Shown in pieces: positions 33,935 through 42,231 of a DNA stretch of 64,000 nt. The position numbers were made by a program, and so were the translations under genes. The notes under the pieces are model-generated. The model did no database searches. It was not told the DNA's origin and was given only the letters and a program-made list of their open reading frames with translations. The stretch comes from JASBTN01 sp965228805. GTDB taxonomy: Bacteria > Pseudomonadota > Alphaproteobacteria > Rhodobacterales > Rhodobacteraceae. Every line of letters starts with the position of its first letter. Within the stretch, counting starts at the first letter, position 1. The stretch is taken from contig NZ_CBDDIE010000003.1 of assembly GCF_965228805.1 (NCBI RefSeq), forward strand, positions 372,001-436,000, given 5' to 3'.

Positions 33935-34276
33935 ATGAAACAGCTTCTTCTGATCCTGCCCCTTGCCGCCTGTGCCCAGCCCGACACGATCGCCAACCCG
34001 CTGGCCGCGCCTGCACGGGCCATCAACGCGACGGTCGAGGCCGCCAGCCCCGAAGCCCGGCGTGCAAGGGTCGCTCAGCACGTGACCGCCCACCATGCAG
34101 AGATCCTGTCCGAGATCGCAGCAGGAGGCGGCATCCGCCTGTCCACCGCGATGGAGCTTGCCTGGATCGCCGCGCCCAAACGCGCCGCCGTAATCGGCCT
34201 CCTGGCGCAGGACATCGCGCTCTTTCGCGAGAGCCCGGAGGCGCTGGTCTCGGCGCTCATGTTGCACGGTGCCTGA
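33935..34276 (+). CDS. Small hypothetical lipoprotein
   Basis: I do not recognise a family for this 113-residue protein. It has a short lipoprotein signal with lipobox LAAC (Cys13), followed by an Ala-rich, mostly helical mature domain (for example HVTAHHAEILSEIAAGGG and a C-terminal helix). It is divergent from xseA and 285 bases ahead of purD, so it is probably a monocistronic envelope protein of unknown function. Confidence 0.6.
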   Translation: MKQLLLILPLAACAQPDTIANPLAAPARAINATVEAASPEARRARVAQHVTAHHAEILSEIAAGGGIRLSTAMELAWIAAPKRAAVIGLLAQDIALFRESPEALVSALMLHGA

Positions 34277-34561
34277 TGTGGGAAAAGTGATGGTGTGACC
34301 GCACTGGAGAAATCAGGTTCGAAAACGCCGATTTTGGAGCGTGTTCAGGGCCAACGATCCCACCACGAAGTCAAAATATCGCAAGTCCTGTACCTCATCG
34401 CATCGGACCTGTTCCGTTCAGACAAGCCTGCGCGGGCGCTCAACCTACCGCCGTCAGGCATCAAGGGGCAGAATGCAGGCCATTTTACAGGCAAAACTTG
34501 AGAATCTTGCAGACGCAGCATAGAAACCGGCAACGGAACTTTCTCGGCAGGAGCCTCCCTC
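34277..34561. other. Gene-free region upstream of purD
   Basis: No clear gene, palindrome or known riboswitch was found in these 285 bases. A 68-codon GTG-started frame (34295-34501) has no recognisable features. The region must contain the purD promoter. Confidence 0.4.
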
Positions 34562-35824
34562 ATGAACATCCTCATTCTCGGCAGCGGCGGGCGCGAACAT
34601 GCCCTGGCCTGGGCGGTGATGCAGAACCCGAAATGCGACCGGCTGATCGTGGCGCCGGGCAATGCGGGCATGGCCGAGATCGCGGAATGCGCCAAGATCG
34701 ACATCATGGATGGCGACGCGGTGGTGACCTTCGCGCAGGAGAACACCGTTGACTTCGTCATCGTCGGCCCCGAGGCGCCGCTGGCCGTGGGCGTGGCGGA
34801 CCGGCTGGAAGAGGCCGGGATTCTGGTCTTCGGCCCCTCGGCGGAAGCGGCCCGCCTTGAAGCCTCCAAATCCTTCACCAAGGAGATCTGCGACGCAGCG
34901 AACGCGCCGACCGCCGCCTATGCGCGCTTCACCGCACCGGAGCCTGCCAAGGATTACATCCGCGAACAGGGCGCGCCCATCGTTGTGAAGGCCGACGGGT
35001 TGGCCGCCGGCAAGGGCGTGATCGTCGCCATGGACGAGGCCCAGGCCCTGGCCGCGATTGACGACATGTTTGACGGCGAGTTCGGCGACGCGGGTGCCGA
35101 GGTCGTGATCGAGGAATTCATGGAGGGCGAAGAGGCCTCCTATTTCATCCTCTGCGACGGCAAGACCGCCTTGGCCGTCGGCACCGCCCAGGACCACAAA
35201 CGCGTGGGCGACGGCGACACCGGGCCGAACACCGGCGGCATGGGGGCCTATTCGCCCGCGCCGGTCCTGACCGACGCGATTGCCCAAAAGGCGATGGATG
35301 AGATCATCAACCCGACCGTGGCCGAAATGGCCCGGCGCGGCAGCCCCTACAAGGGCGTGCTCTATGCCGGGTTGATGATCAAGGACGGCCAGCCGCGCCT
35401 GGTCGAATACAACGTGCGTTTCGGCGACCCGGAATGCCAGGTGCTGATGATGCGCCTGGGCGCGCAGGCGCTGGACCTGATGCTGGCCTGCGCCGAGGGG
35501 CGCCTGGACGAGGCCCAGGTGAACTGGGCCGATGACCACGCGATCACCGTGGTGATGGCGGCGAACGGCTATCCAGGCGCCTACGAGAAGGGCAGCGTAA
35601 TCAACGGGTTGGACGGCCTGTCCGAGGACAGCATGAACATGGTGTTCCACGCCGGCACCACTGCCGCAGACGGTAAGATCACTGCGACCGGTGGTCGGGT
35701 CTTGAACGTGACCGCCCGTGGCGAGAGCCTGCGTGAGGCCCGCGATCGGGCCTATGCCATGGTCGAGGGGATCGACTGGCCCCAAGGCTTCAACCGCTCC
35801 GACATCGGCTGGCGCGCGCTCTAA
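34562..35824 (+). CDS. purD: Phosphoribosylamine-glycine ligase
   Basis: PurD is the second enzyme of purine synthesis and joins phosphoribosylamine to glycine with ATP. The 420-residue product is full length. It starts MNILILGSGGREHALAWA, continues with PGNAG and FVIVGPEAPLAVGVAD, then the ATP-grasp elements IVVKADGLAAGKGVIVA, EEFMEGEEASYFILCDG and GPNTGGMGAYSPAPV, and ends in a typical FDRSDIGWRAL-like tail. AGGAGCC lies upstream of the ATG. A structured repeat follows the gene. Confidence 0.97.
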   Translation: MNILILGSGGREHALAWAVMQNPKCDRLIVAPGNAGMAEIAECAKIDIMDGDAVVTFAQENTVDFVIVGPEAPLAVGVADRLEEAGILVFGPSAEAARLEASKSFTKEICDAANAPTAAYARFTAPEPAKDYIREQGAPIVVKADGLAAGKGVIVAMDEAQALAAIDDMFDGEFGDAGAEVVIEEFMEGEEASYFILCDGKTALAVGTAQDHKRVGDGDTGPNTGGMGAYSPAPVLTDAIAQKAMDEIINPTVAEMARRGSPYKGVLYAGLMIKDGQPRLVEYNVRFGDPECQVLMMRLGAQALDLMLACAEGRLDEAQVNWADDHAITVVMAANGYPGAYEKGSVINGLDGLSEDSMNMVFHAGTTAADGKITATGGRVLNVTARGESLREARDRAYAMVEGIDWPQGFNRSDIGWRAL

Positions 35825-35852
35825 CCGCCAACAACGCGCACCTAGACGGCGG

Positions 35853-35943
35853 GCTCCCGCCACCCGCCTGCGCCCCTGCGGGGCTTGCCGCCCGTTGGGC
35901 GTGGCCTGTTTTGCAGGGCAAAACAGGCGGACCCTGGCAGCGG
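35853..35943. repeat. Structured intergenic repeat, family B copy 1
   Basis: Downstream of purD. It shares with 41911-41996 the blocks GCTCCCGCCA, CTTGC-N-GCCCGTTGGGC and GGCAGCGG. A hairpin with nine-base arms CCTGTTTTG/CAAAACAGG (35905-35927) takes the place of a different hairpin in the other copy. Confidence 0.55.
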
Positions 35944-36088
35944 GTTGTGCCCATGAAGGCTGATTGTTCTTAGCTTGCTGAGACGGGCGACAGGACGGCG
36001 CCTGAAAGCAGGCATTTCATTGCGCCGACAGTCCGGTGCATGGGGGCGCTGCTCCCCCCGTGACAAGCCAAGGGCTTGCCCCTCCCCC

Positions 36089-36113
36089 CAAGATATTTGA
36101 GGCAAGAAAAAGA
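36089..36113 (+). repeat. Dispersed GGATATTT-type motif, copy 2
   Basis: CAAGATATTTGAGGCAAGAA followed by AAAG, in the 380-base gene-free stretch between purD and the next gene. It resembles the copies at 18697-18721 and 42110-42134. Confidence 0.5.
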
Positions 36114-36206
36114 AGGGGATGGCGCCGTTGAGACGTGAAGGCGGCGCGGGTCATCCTCCCCATGCGGCTGCTTGAAGCGCTTTGGAGCAATCGCTAGGGT
36201 CGCACC

Positions 36207-36812
36207 ATGTCATCACGCGCGCCCCAAGTTGTTGCCTTCCACCCGGCCCCGGCCCGGGCCCAGCGGGTCTACCGGCTGGAGGCGTCCGCGCTTCAGCTCG
36301 ATGGCGACTGGAGCCTGGATCTGACCAGGGTCACCCGCGCCGCCTATGTGCAGCATCGGGTGGGCGACAGCCTGATGCGCCGCTTGGACCTGTGGCAGGG
36401 CGAGACCCGGCGCACGATCGGCTGGAATGGCGCGGCGGGCAGCTGGATCCACGACGCTGACGCCTATGCTTTCCTGGCGCTTTGCGGCGCCACCGCGGGC
36501 GCGTTACAAGAGGTCAACCCCGGGTTGCGCATCACCTGGGGGGAATACGGCCGCTCCCGCCTGGCGCTTTTCGTGATCGGCCTGCTGGCGGTTCTGGCTG
36601 GGCTGGGGATCTTCGCCGGAGCGCTTGCCAGCGGCGTCTCGGGCGGCCGGTTGACCGGAGCCGCCCTGCCGATGGCGCTATTGGTACTGCTGGGCGGGGG
36701 CCTGGCCCTGGTCAATGCGCCCTGGCGCCGGCTGCCGACACTGGAGCCCGCCGCGCTGCCCCCGATCCTCGACGCGATGGCCGCGCAGGGGCGCGAGAAA
36801 GCGGCCTCCTAG
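36207..36812 (+). CDS. Hypothetical membrane protein
   Basis: This 201-residue protein has a soluble N-terminal half (about 1-115) and two hydrophobic segments near residues 117-143 and 150-171, followed by a short cytoplasmic tail. I recognise no family. The N-terminal half is rich in short strands (YRLEASALQLDGDWSLDL) and could be a small beta domain. The gene converges on, and overlaps by four bases, the VCBS-repeat gene. A 380-base gene-free stretch with repeats precedes it. Confidence 0.65.
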   Translation: MSSRAPQVVAFHPAPARAQRVYRLEASALQLDGDWSLDLTRVTRAAYVQHRVGDSLMRRLDLWQGETRRTIGWNGAAGSWIHDADAYAFLALCGATAGALQEVNPGLRITWGEYGRSRLALFVIGLLAVLAGLGIFAGALASGVSGGRLTGAALPMALLVLLGGGLALVNAPWRRLPTLEPAALPPILDAMAAQGREKAAS

Positions 36813-37609
36813 GAGGGGCAGCTCAGCGCCGCGTTCAGGCTGTCGGGCCCGTCGTAGCGCCCCAAGGCGCGGGCAGAGAGGGTCGTGCCATCAAAGCGCA
36901 CCGCCATCACCTGGCGCCAGTCGCCGCTGGCGACGATCAGCTCTGGCCCATCGGCGCAGACCCGCAGCCCGCCCGGGATGAAATCCCAGCCAATGCGGTG
37001 GTTTGAGAAGCCGGGCCTCTGCGCCACTTCCGTCAATGTGCCGGCCGGGTCCAAGCGGAAGACGCGTAGGGTCTTGGCCAGGTGGGGGCGGTCGACATAG
37101 GCGATCTCGATCTTGCCGTCGCCATCCAGGTCACCAATACCAATGGGCGCCAGCCAGCGATTCGACCGGCCAATGAAGGGTCCGGCGGCAAACAGCCCCT
37201 CCGGCCCATAGACCGACAGGCGCGCGCCCTGCCGGGCGTCGCTTTCCACCACGACGACCAGGGTCCGCCCGTCGGGCAGGGTAAAGAGGCGTGGTTCGAG
37301 GTCTTCGAAGACACGGGTTTCCGGCAGGCGGATCGTGACCTCTTGCGCAACGACCCGTGCGCAGGCCGGGCAGGTGTCCAGCCGCAACACCAATGCGCCC
37401 CATTCCACGTCATCACCCAGCACCCCGTGGGCATAGCGCGTGGTGGGCTCGGCAAACCGGGCGCCGACCAGCTCACCGGCCGCCACTGGCCCGGCGGACA
37501 GCAGAACAGCCGCCGCCAGCACCGCCGTCCACGGGCGCATCATCTGCCACGCGCGGCGCACGGCCCGGCGTAGCGGGCGCGACAGGGGACGCCGCGCCAC
37601 CGGCAGCAT
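36809..37609 (-). CDS. Secreted VCBS/FG-GAP repeat protein
   Basis: This 266-residue exported protein has an Arg-rich N-terminus and a hydrophobic signal segment (about 24-44, ending PVAAGE). The mature part is a beta-propeller-like domain with an FG-GAP/VCBS-type calcium loop, GIGDLDGDGKIEIAYVD. A cysteine pair (DTCPAC) is present. Function is unknown. The ATG at 37609 overlaps the ferredoxin stop (TGATG); an ATG near 37543 would give a more usual signal peptide, so the start is uncertain. It follows the ferredoxin gene in one transcription unit. Confidence 0.75.
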   Translation of the reverse strand: MLPVARRPLSRPLRRAVRRAWQMMRPWTAVLAAAVLLSAGPVAAGELVGARFAEPTTRYAHGVLGDDVEWGALVLRLDTCPACARVVAQEVTIRLPETRVFEDLEPRLFTLPDGRTLVVVVESDARQGARLSVYGPEGLFAAGPFIGRSNRWLAPIGIGDLDGDGKIEIAYVDRPHLAKTLRVFRLDPAGTLTEVAQRPGFSNHRIGWDFIPGGLRVCADGPELIVASGDWRQVMAVRFDGTTLSARALGRYDGPDSLNAALSCPS

Positions 37610-37932
37610 CAGATCTGCTTCTCGGGCATGCGCACGACCAGACCGTCCAGCGCGTCGCTTACCTTGATCTGGCAGGTCAGGCGCGAGGTCTCGGCATTCG
37701 GCTCGAAGGCGAAATCCAGCATGTCCTCTTCCATCGCATCCTTGGTCGGCACTTTCTCGACCCAGGCCGCGTCCACGTAGACGTGGCAGGTCGAACAGGC
37801 GCAGGCGCCGCCGCAGTCGGCCTCGATACCGGGAATGTTGTTGTCGCGCGCGCCTTCCATCACGGTCAGGCCGTTTGCCACGTCCACCACGTGCTCGGTG
37901 CCGTTGTGCTCGATATAGGTGATCTTGGCCAT
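37609..37932 (-). CDS. 2Fe-2S adrenodoxin-type ferredoxin
   Basis: This 107-residue protein is a vertebrate/putidaredoxin-type [2Fe-2S] ferredoxin. The cluster cysteines are in DCGGACACSTCHVYV and a later RLTCQIKV. IEHNGTEHVVDV and LTVMEGARDNNIPGI are typical N-terminal pieces. It carries electrons to oxygenases, or may serve Fe-S cluster assembly. I start at the ATG at 37932, preceded by GGGAGCC; an open frame continues upstream without conservation. No reductase or P450 gene is adjacent, so the partner is unknown. Confidence 0.92.
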   Translation of the reverse strand: MAKITYIEHNGTEHVVDVANGLTVMEGARDNNIPGIEADCGGACACSTCHVYVDAAWVEKVPTKDAMEEDMLDFAFEPNAETSRLTCQIKVSDALDGLVVRMPEKQI

Positions 37933-38022
37933 TTGGCTCCCTCCAAAACTTCGCTTGAGACCTTTCCTAGCCAAGCCAGATAACCCCTGCCACCCCGATT
38001 TGCGACCCCTGCCATGTCGCAG

Positions 38023-38052
38023 TTGTGTCACCCCGGCAAATGTTCTTATAAT
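38023..38052 (+). promoter_or_regulatory. Promoter of the OB-fold gene, overlapped by the LexA box
   Basis: A -35-like TTGTGT (38023-38028) and a perfect TATAAT (38047-38052) are spaced by 18 bases. Transcription would start about 6-8 bases downstream, at or next to the ATG at 38059, which implies a leaderless mRNA. Confidence 0.55.
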
Positions 38053-38056
38053 GTTC
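38042..38056. promoter_or_regulatory. Perfect LexA (SOS) box over the -10 element
   Basis: GTTC-TTATAAT-GTTC matches GTTC-N7-GTTC exactly. The spacer contains the TATAAT -10 hexamer, so LexA binding would block RNA polymerase directly. It ends two bases before the ATG. Confidence 0.85.
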
Positions 38057-38058
38057 CC

Positions 38059-38442
38059 ATGTCGACCTTCATGCACAGCTGGCCCCGCCCCCCGCATGCG
38101 CTGCCCCATGCGCGCCTGAACGAGCCACCGAATGGCGCGCGGGTTTGCGTGGCCGGGCTGGTGCTGGTGCGCCAGCGGCCGGGCACGGCCAACGGGGTGA
38201 TCTTCCTGACGCTGGAGGACGAGACCGGGATCTCCAACATCATCGTCTGGCGAAAGGTTCATGAGCGGTTCCGCCGCGCCGTCGTCTCGGGCCGCTGCCT
38301 GCGTGTCACCGGCAAGCTTCAGCGCGAAAGCGGGGTGGTGCAGATCATTGCCGAGGTGATCGAGGATATCTCGCCCATGCTGGATGAACTGGCCCGCCCC
38401 CCGGCCGACAACGCACTGGAAAGCGAACGGGCAGGCTGCTAG
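38059..38442 (+). CDS. SOS-regulated standalone OB-fold protein related to the C-terminus of DnaE2
   Basis: This 127-residue protein is one OB-fold nucleic-acid-binding domain closely resembling the C-terminal domain of error-prone polymerase DnaE2: RVCVAGLVLVRQRPGTANGV, then FLTLEDETGISNIIVW and KLQRESGVVQIIAEVIEDIS. The polymerase part of DnaE2 is absent upstream. A perfect LexA box overlapping TATAAT ends two bases before the ATG; there is no room for a ribosome-binding site, so translation is probably leaderless. The intact frame plus a good regulated promoter argue that it is a working gene, not just debris, though a decayed dnaE2 3' end remains possible. Confidence 0.75.
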   Translation: MSTFMHSWPRPPHALPHARLNEPPNGARVCVAGLVLVRQRPGTANGVIFLTLEDETGISNIIVWRKVHERFRRAVVSGRCLRVTGKLQRESGVVQIIAEVIEDISPMLDELARPPADNALESERAGC

Positions 38443-38478
38443 GCCGGGACAAGGCCATTTGAACGCAAGGGACGCCCC

Positions 38479-39225
38479 ATGGACATGCTGCTCATCCTCG
38501 CCGCCGCCTTCGGCGCGGGCGTGCTGAATACGATTGCCGGCGGTGGCACCTTCCTGACCTTTCCCGCACTCGTATTCATCGGCGTGCCACCGGTCGCGGC
38601 CAATGCCACCAGCGCGGTGGCGGTGTTCCCGGGCTACCTGGGCGGCGCGCTGGGGTTTCGCGAGGAACTGGCCCGGTTTGACCGTCGCCAATTGATCCGC
38701 CTGACCGGGCTGACCCTGTTGGGCGGGCTGATCGGCTCGCTCCTGCTTCTGGTCTCGTCGAACGAGGCCTTCTCGCTGGTCGTGCCCTTCCTGCTGCTGG
38801 GCGCCACCCTCGCCTTCCTGTTCGGTGACCACATCCGCGCCTGGGCCGCCAGCCACAGCCGGGGGGTAACCCCGCAAGGGGCCACCGGCCTGATCCTCGT
38901 GTCGATCTACGGCGGCTATTTCAACGGCGGGCTAGGCATCGTATTGCTGGCACTGTTTGCCCTTTGGGGCATGGCAAACATTCACGAGATGAACGGGCTG
39001 AAGAACGGCTTGTCCTTTGCCCTTTCCGCCATCTCGGTCGCGGTGTTTGCGATTGGCGGGCTGGTCGAATGGAAACTGGCGGCGGCAATGATGGTCGCCG
39101 CGATCCTGGGCGGCTATGCCGGTGCACCGATCGCCCGCGCCCTGCCGAAATCGCTGGTCCGCGCGCTGATTGCAGTCGTCGGATTCTCAATGAGCGCGGT
39201 ATTCTTCTGGCGCCTGATCGCCTGA
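38479..39225 (+). CDS. TSUP family (TauE/SafE) transporter
   Basis: This 248-residue inner-membrane protein has about eight helices arranged in the two repeats of the TSUP/TauE family. Signature pieces are GVLNTIAGGGTFLTFPALVF near the N-terminus and GGYFNGGLGIVLLALFALWG in the second half. Members export sulfite, sulfoacetate or other organosulfur anions; the substrate here is unknown. It starts 36 bases after the OB-fold gene, close enough for read-through. A YeeE sulfur transporter occurs further along but is not linked. Confidence 0.9.
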   Translation: MDMLLILAAAFGAGVLNTIAGGGTFLTFPALVFIGVPPVAANATSAVAVFPGYLGGALGFREELARFDRRQLIRLTGLTLLGGLIGSLLLLVSSNEAFSLVVPFLLLGATLAFLFGDHIRAWAASHSRGVTPQGATGLILVSIYGGYFNGGLGIVLLALFALWGMANIHEMNGLKNGLSFALSAISVAVFAIGGLVEWKLAAAMMVAAILGGYAGAPIARALPKSLVRALIAVVGFSMSAVFFWRLIA

Positions 39226-39334
39226 GCCTCGGCGCGGCACTGCCGACCCACCCGGGCGGGGTCTATGCCCCTGCGACAAAACCGGCTATCGTCCCGCCAG
39301 CGGTCCTCCCCCAATAAGAGCCGAGACGAGCAGA

Positions 39335-39868
39335 ATGATCCGACCCCTGACCTCCCTGGTGGCCCCTCTGGCAGCCCTCCTGGCGCTGACCGCCTGCGTG
39401 GCCCCCGGCCTGCCCACCGCCCCCGAGGGCGCCACCCTGCTGGCCCCGGGCGAAGGCCCGCCCGACGCCGTGGATGGCGCCTGCTATGGCAAGGACGTGA
39501 CCCCCGCCGTGATCGAGACCGTTACCGAACAGGTGTTGATACAACCGCCGCAGATCGCCTCGGACGGGGCGATCATCGCGCCCGCAGTCTACAAGACCGA
39601 CACGCGCCAGCGCATCGTGCAGGACCGGCAGGAGTTCTTCTTCGAGGTCCCCTGCCCCGACCAGATGACGCCCGAGTTCATCGCCTCAGTCCAACGCGCG
39701 CTGGAGGTACGCGGCATCTATCGCGGCGCCATCACCGGCGAGATGGACGCCAAGACCCGCCGCGCCATTCGCCAGTTCCAGCTGCCCGGGTTCAATTCGG
39801 ACATCCTGACCATGGACAGCGCCCGCCGGTTGGGGCTGGTGGCCTATGATCTGCCAGATCTGGAATAG
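39335..39868 (+). CDS. Peptidoglycan-binding domain lipoprotein
   Basis: This 177-residue protein has a lipoprotein signal (lipobox LTAC, Cys21) and a C-terminal peptidoglycan-binding domain of the PG_binding_1 type, with FIASVQRALEVRGIYRGAIT and MDAKTRRAIRQFQ. Between them lies a strand-rich segment of about 80 residues (VIETVTEQVLIQPPQIASDG). It is probably an outer-membrane lipoprotein that contacts the wall. No catalytic domain is present. Confidence 0.85.
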   Translation: MIRPLTSLVAPLAALLALTACVAPGLPTAPEGATLLAPGEGPPDAVDGACYGKDVTPAVIETVTEQVLIQPPQIASDGAIIAPAVYKTDTRQRIVQDRQEFFFEVPCPDQMTPEFIASVQRALEVRGIYRGAITGEMDAKTRRAIRQFQLPGFNSDILTMDSARRLGLVAYDLPDLE

Positions 39869-39997
39869 ACGGCGGGGCAACAGCCCTGGCTTCGGAGATG
39901 CGGGGCGATAACGCATCAGAAAAATTTCCCGCTCTGATTGACGCCCCCCCCCAATCTGAGGCTTATCTACACCCCGAAATACGACCTGGGGAAGCCG

Positions 39998-40411
39998 ATG
40001 GACCGCCTGTATGAAATCGCCAACTCGCCCGCCTTCAAGGGCGCGATGTTCAACCTGTCCGTGGTGGCCCTTGTGCTGGCGGCCGGGCTGGTCGTTATCG
40101 GCTTCGCCTTCTACGGACGGACCCGCGAGACCGAGGGGCTGGCGCCCTCGCCCGTCAACAACTGGACCATGCTCTTTGCCTGCTGGCGCGACAGCCTGAT
40201 CCTGACGCTTCTGTTTGCGGCCCAGGGCATGTTGTACAGGTATGCCGAGTTTCGTGGGCTGTCGGAACTGACGCCCGGCACGCTGTTTTCCATCGCGTGG
40301 ATTGTGCAACCCCTGGCCCTGTTTCTGATCGACGTGCTGATCTTCGTGATCGCAGCATTGCGTATCATTGCCCTGACCCGCTGGCTGTCGCGGAAGGCGC
40401 AGGCGGGATGA
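39998..40411 (+). CDS. Hypothetical membrane protein, three predicted helices
   Basis: I do not recognise this 137-residue protein. Three hydrophobic segments are evident at about 20-40, 62-80 and 95-125, and the C-terminus is basic (RWLSRKAQAG). I start at the ATG at 39998 because GGGGAAG lies upstream; the frame is open 20 codons further but that stretch is not protein-like. It lies downstream of the peptidoglycan-binding lipoprotein and converges on a small membrane protein gene. Confidence 0.6.
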   Translation: MDRLYEIANSPAFKGAMFNLSVVALVLAAGLVVIGFAFYGRTRETEGLAPSPVNNWTMLFACWRDSLILTLLFAAQGMLYRYAEFRGLSELTPGTLFSIAWIVQPLALFLIDVLIFVIAALRIIALTRWLSRKAQAG

Positions 40412-40503
40412 TCGAAGGGCCGCAACGGTTTCCCGTCACAGCCCTTCTCTCTCACAGGTCGAACCCGCCGGGGGACATGCCGCCGGGCCTTATCGAATTC
40501 TTG

Positions 40504-40866
40504 TCAGGACAGCGCGTCGAGCTGCAGCCCGATCTGCCGCGTGATCCACATTGTGATCGGGTCGGCGCGCATCACCCAGGCTCCTGCTTGCTCCAGGGTG
40601 GTTCCACCGGCCAGTTTCTCGACCCGTTCACCGTAGGTGATGGGCCCGAGATGGGTCAGCAGGACAGCCTTGAACACAAGGAAACCGGCCAGGGTCAGCA
40701 GAAGACCCCGGAACGGAAAGCCACGGCGGGCGGTGCGGCGCGTCGAGACCGGGACGAGGAGTCCGTCGCGTTCGACCAATTGCACGTAGCCCCGCGACAG
40801 TTTGCGGTGCTTGCTGTCGATATCACGCAGCCGTTTGTTGAATCTGACGTAGTTGGCGTCCGCCAT
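40504..40866 (-). CDS. Hypothetical single-pass membrane protein
   Basis: This 120-residue protein starts with a basic, helical region (YVRFNKRLRDIDSKHRKLSR), has one transmembrane helix at about 50-70 (FRGLLLTLAGFLVFKAVLL) and a C-terminal periplasmic or cytoplasmic segment of 50 residues. It resembles small uncharacterised Rhodobacteraceae proteins, but I can name no family. It is leftward and 105 bases from prmA, whose transcript would reach it. Confidence 0.6.
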   Translation of the reverse strand: MADANYVRFNKRLRDIDSKHRKLSRGYVQLVERDGLLVPVSTRRTARRGFPFRGLLLTLAGFLVFKAVLLTHLGPITYGERVEKLAGGTTLEQAGAWVMRADPITMWITRQIGLQLDALS

Positions 40867-40971
40867 CTTCGCCTCCTATTACTGGCCCCCACCAGCAACA
40901 GTGACAAGAATACGGCGAAATGCGGCGAGAATGTGGCAAATGCCTAGAAACCGATTGTTTCCAAGGCAATT

Positions 40972-41844
40972 TCAGGGCTCGCGTTGCAGGGTCAGCGTGG
41001 TCCAGTCAACAATCTCTTCGCGGTGCACCAGATTGAACCCGTTTCGTGTATAAACCGCGATCACCTCATCGGCCTGCGGGTTCAGGATGCCAGAGAGAAT
41101 CGCATAGCCACCGGGCTGGATCGAGGCGCCCATGTCCGGTGCCAGGCCAATCAGCGGACCCTTGAGGATATTGGCAAAGACCAGATCGAAAGGGGCTGCG
41201 TCGCGCAGGGCGGGGGCGTCGAAACCGGCGGCCTCAACACAGGTCACGCGACCATCCAGGTCATTGGCAGCCACGTTCGCGCGGGCCACGTCAACGGCCA
41301 CCTGGTCGATGTCACCGGCCAGAACCGGTTCCGGCCAGATGCGCGCGGCGGCCATGGCCAGCACCGCGGTGCCACAGCCGATATCGGCGACGTTCTTGCC
41401 GGCAAAGCCACCCTCGGCCAGCCGATCCAGCGCGCGCAGGCAGCCCAGCGTGGTGCCGTGGTGGCCGGTGCCGAAGGCCATGGCGGCCTCGATCAACAAC
41501 CCGATCTTGTCTTCGGGCAGCTGATCGGCGTCATGCGAGCCGTAGACGAAGAACCGCCCGGCCTCGACCGGGGCAAGTTCGCGTTTCACATGGGCGACCC
41601 AGTCGACCTCAGGCAGTTCCGAGACGGTGAAGTCCCTGGCCCCATGCATGGTGGACAACAGCGCCAGCCCCGCCGCATCCGGTTCCTCGGTGAAATAGCC
41701 GCCGACCTCCCAGAGGCCGCTGTCATCCTCGACCTCGAAAACGCCGATGCCGGTGGGTTCGGGGATCAGGTTCTCCATCGCCGCGCCGAGCGCTTCGGCT
41801 TGGTCCTTGCCATCAAGGGTGGTGAGAGCGGTCCAGGTGGGCAT
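40972..41844 (-). CDS. prmA: Ribosomal protein L11 methyltransferase
   Basis: PrmA trimethylates L11 using S-adenosylmethionine. The 290-residue product has an N-terminal substrate-recognition domain (about 1-95) and a C-terminal methyltransferase domain with VADIGCGTAVLAMAAARIWP (motif I), LAGDIDQVAVDVARANVAAN and the catalytic-loop-like FDLVFANILKGPLIGLAPD. MAFGTGHHGTTLGCL is the diagnostic PrmA segment before motif I. The gene is full length. A long gene-free, repeat-bearing stretch lies upstream. Confidence 0.94.
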   Translation of the reverse strand: MPTWTALTTLDGKDQAEALGAAMENLIPEPTGIGVFEVEDDSGLWEVGGYFTEEPDAAGLALLSTMHGARDFTVSELPEVDWVAHVKRELAPVEAGRFFVYGSHDADQLPEDKIGLLIEAAMAFGTGHHGTTLGCLRALDRLAEGGFAGKNVADIGCGTAVLAMAAARIWPEPVLAGDIDQVAVDVARANVAANDLDGRVTCVEAAGFDAPALRDAAPFDLVFANILKGPLIGLAPDMGASIQPGGYAILSGILNPQADEVIAVYTRNGFNLVHREEIVDWTTLTLQREP

Positions 41845-41910
41845 GGGGCGTCCTTTCAGTGGTTGAAAGGGGGGTAGACCCGTGACGCTTGGCCGTCAAG
41901 CGCAGGTGGT

Positions 41911-41996
41911 GCTCCCGCCAGCCATCTGCGCCTTCGGCTTGCTGCCCGTTGGGCCTAGCGCTTTTGGCCTGGCCAAAAGCGCGGTCGGCGGCAGCG
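41911..41996. repeat. Structured intergenic repeat, family B copy 2
   Basis: Shares the GCTCCCGCCA, CTTGC-N-GCCCGTTGGGC and GGCAGCGG blocks with 35853-35943. The internal hairpin has 12-base arms GCGCTTTTGGCC/GGCCAAAAGCGC (41958-41982), different in sequence from the hairpin of copy 1 but at the same place. It lies between prmA and msrA. Confidence 0.55.
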
Positions 41997-42109
41997 GTGC
42001 TTTGCACCGCGAAAGCTTGGAGCTCACTTCGTGAGCCTGGAGGGGTTTCATCACCTCTCGCGGCCACAAGGGCCGCTGCCGGTCAGCGCCTCGGCCTTCG
42101 GCCTCACCC

Positions 42110-42134
42110 CAGGATATTTCAGGAAAGATGGAAG
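42110..42134 (+). repeat. Dispersed GGATATTT-type motif, copy 3
   Basis: CAGGATATTTCAGGAAAGAT followed by GGAAG, just upstream of a family A repeat. It resembles 18697-18721 and 36089-36113. Confidence 0.5.
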
Positions 42135-42145
42135 ATAGGGGAGCT

Positions 42146-42225
42146 GCCCCCGGTGCGGCGGGGTGGGAGGCCACACGCCTTGCCGCTTGCGCAACACTCG
42201 CCAGGGTGGGAGCCGTGCCGGGGGC
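42146..42225. repeat. Structured intergenic repeat, family A copy 3
   Basis: Fourteen-base arms GCCCCCGGTGCGGC (42146-42159) and GCCGTGCCGGGGGC (42212-42225) pair throughout, with two G-T wobbles. The core has GTGGGAGGCCAC and CGCCAGGGTGGGAG, identical to copy 1. It lies 6 bases beyond the msrA stop. Confidence 0.65.
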
Positions 42226-42231
42226 GGCGGG

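Noticed and set aside
34295..34501. 68-codon GTG-started frame between the lipoprotein and purD
   Set aside because: Weak ribosome-binding site, no recognisable features; not enough to call a gene.
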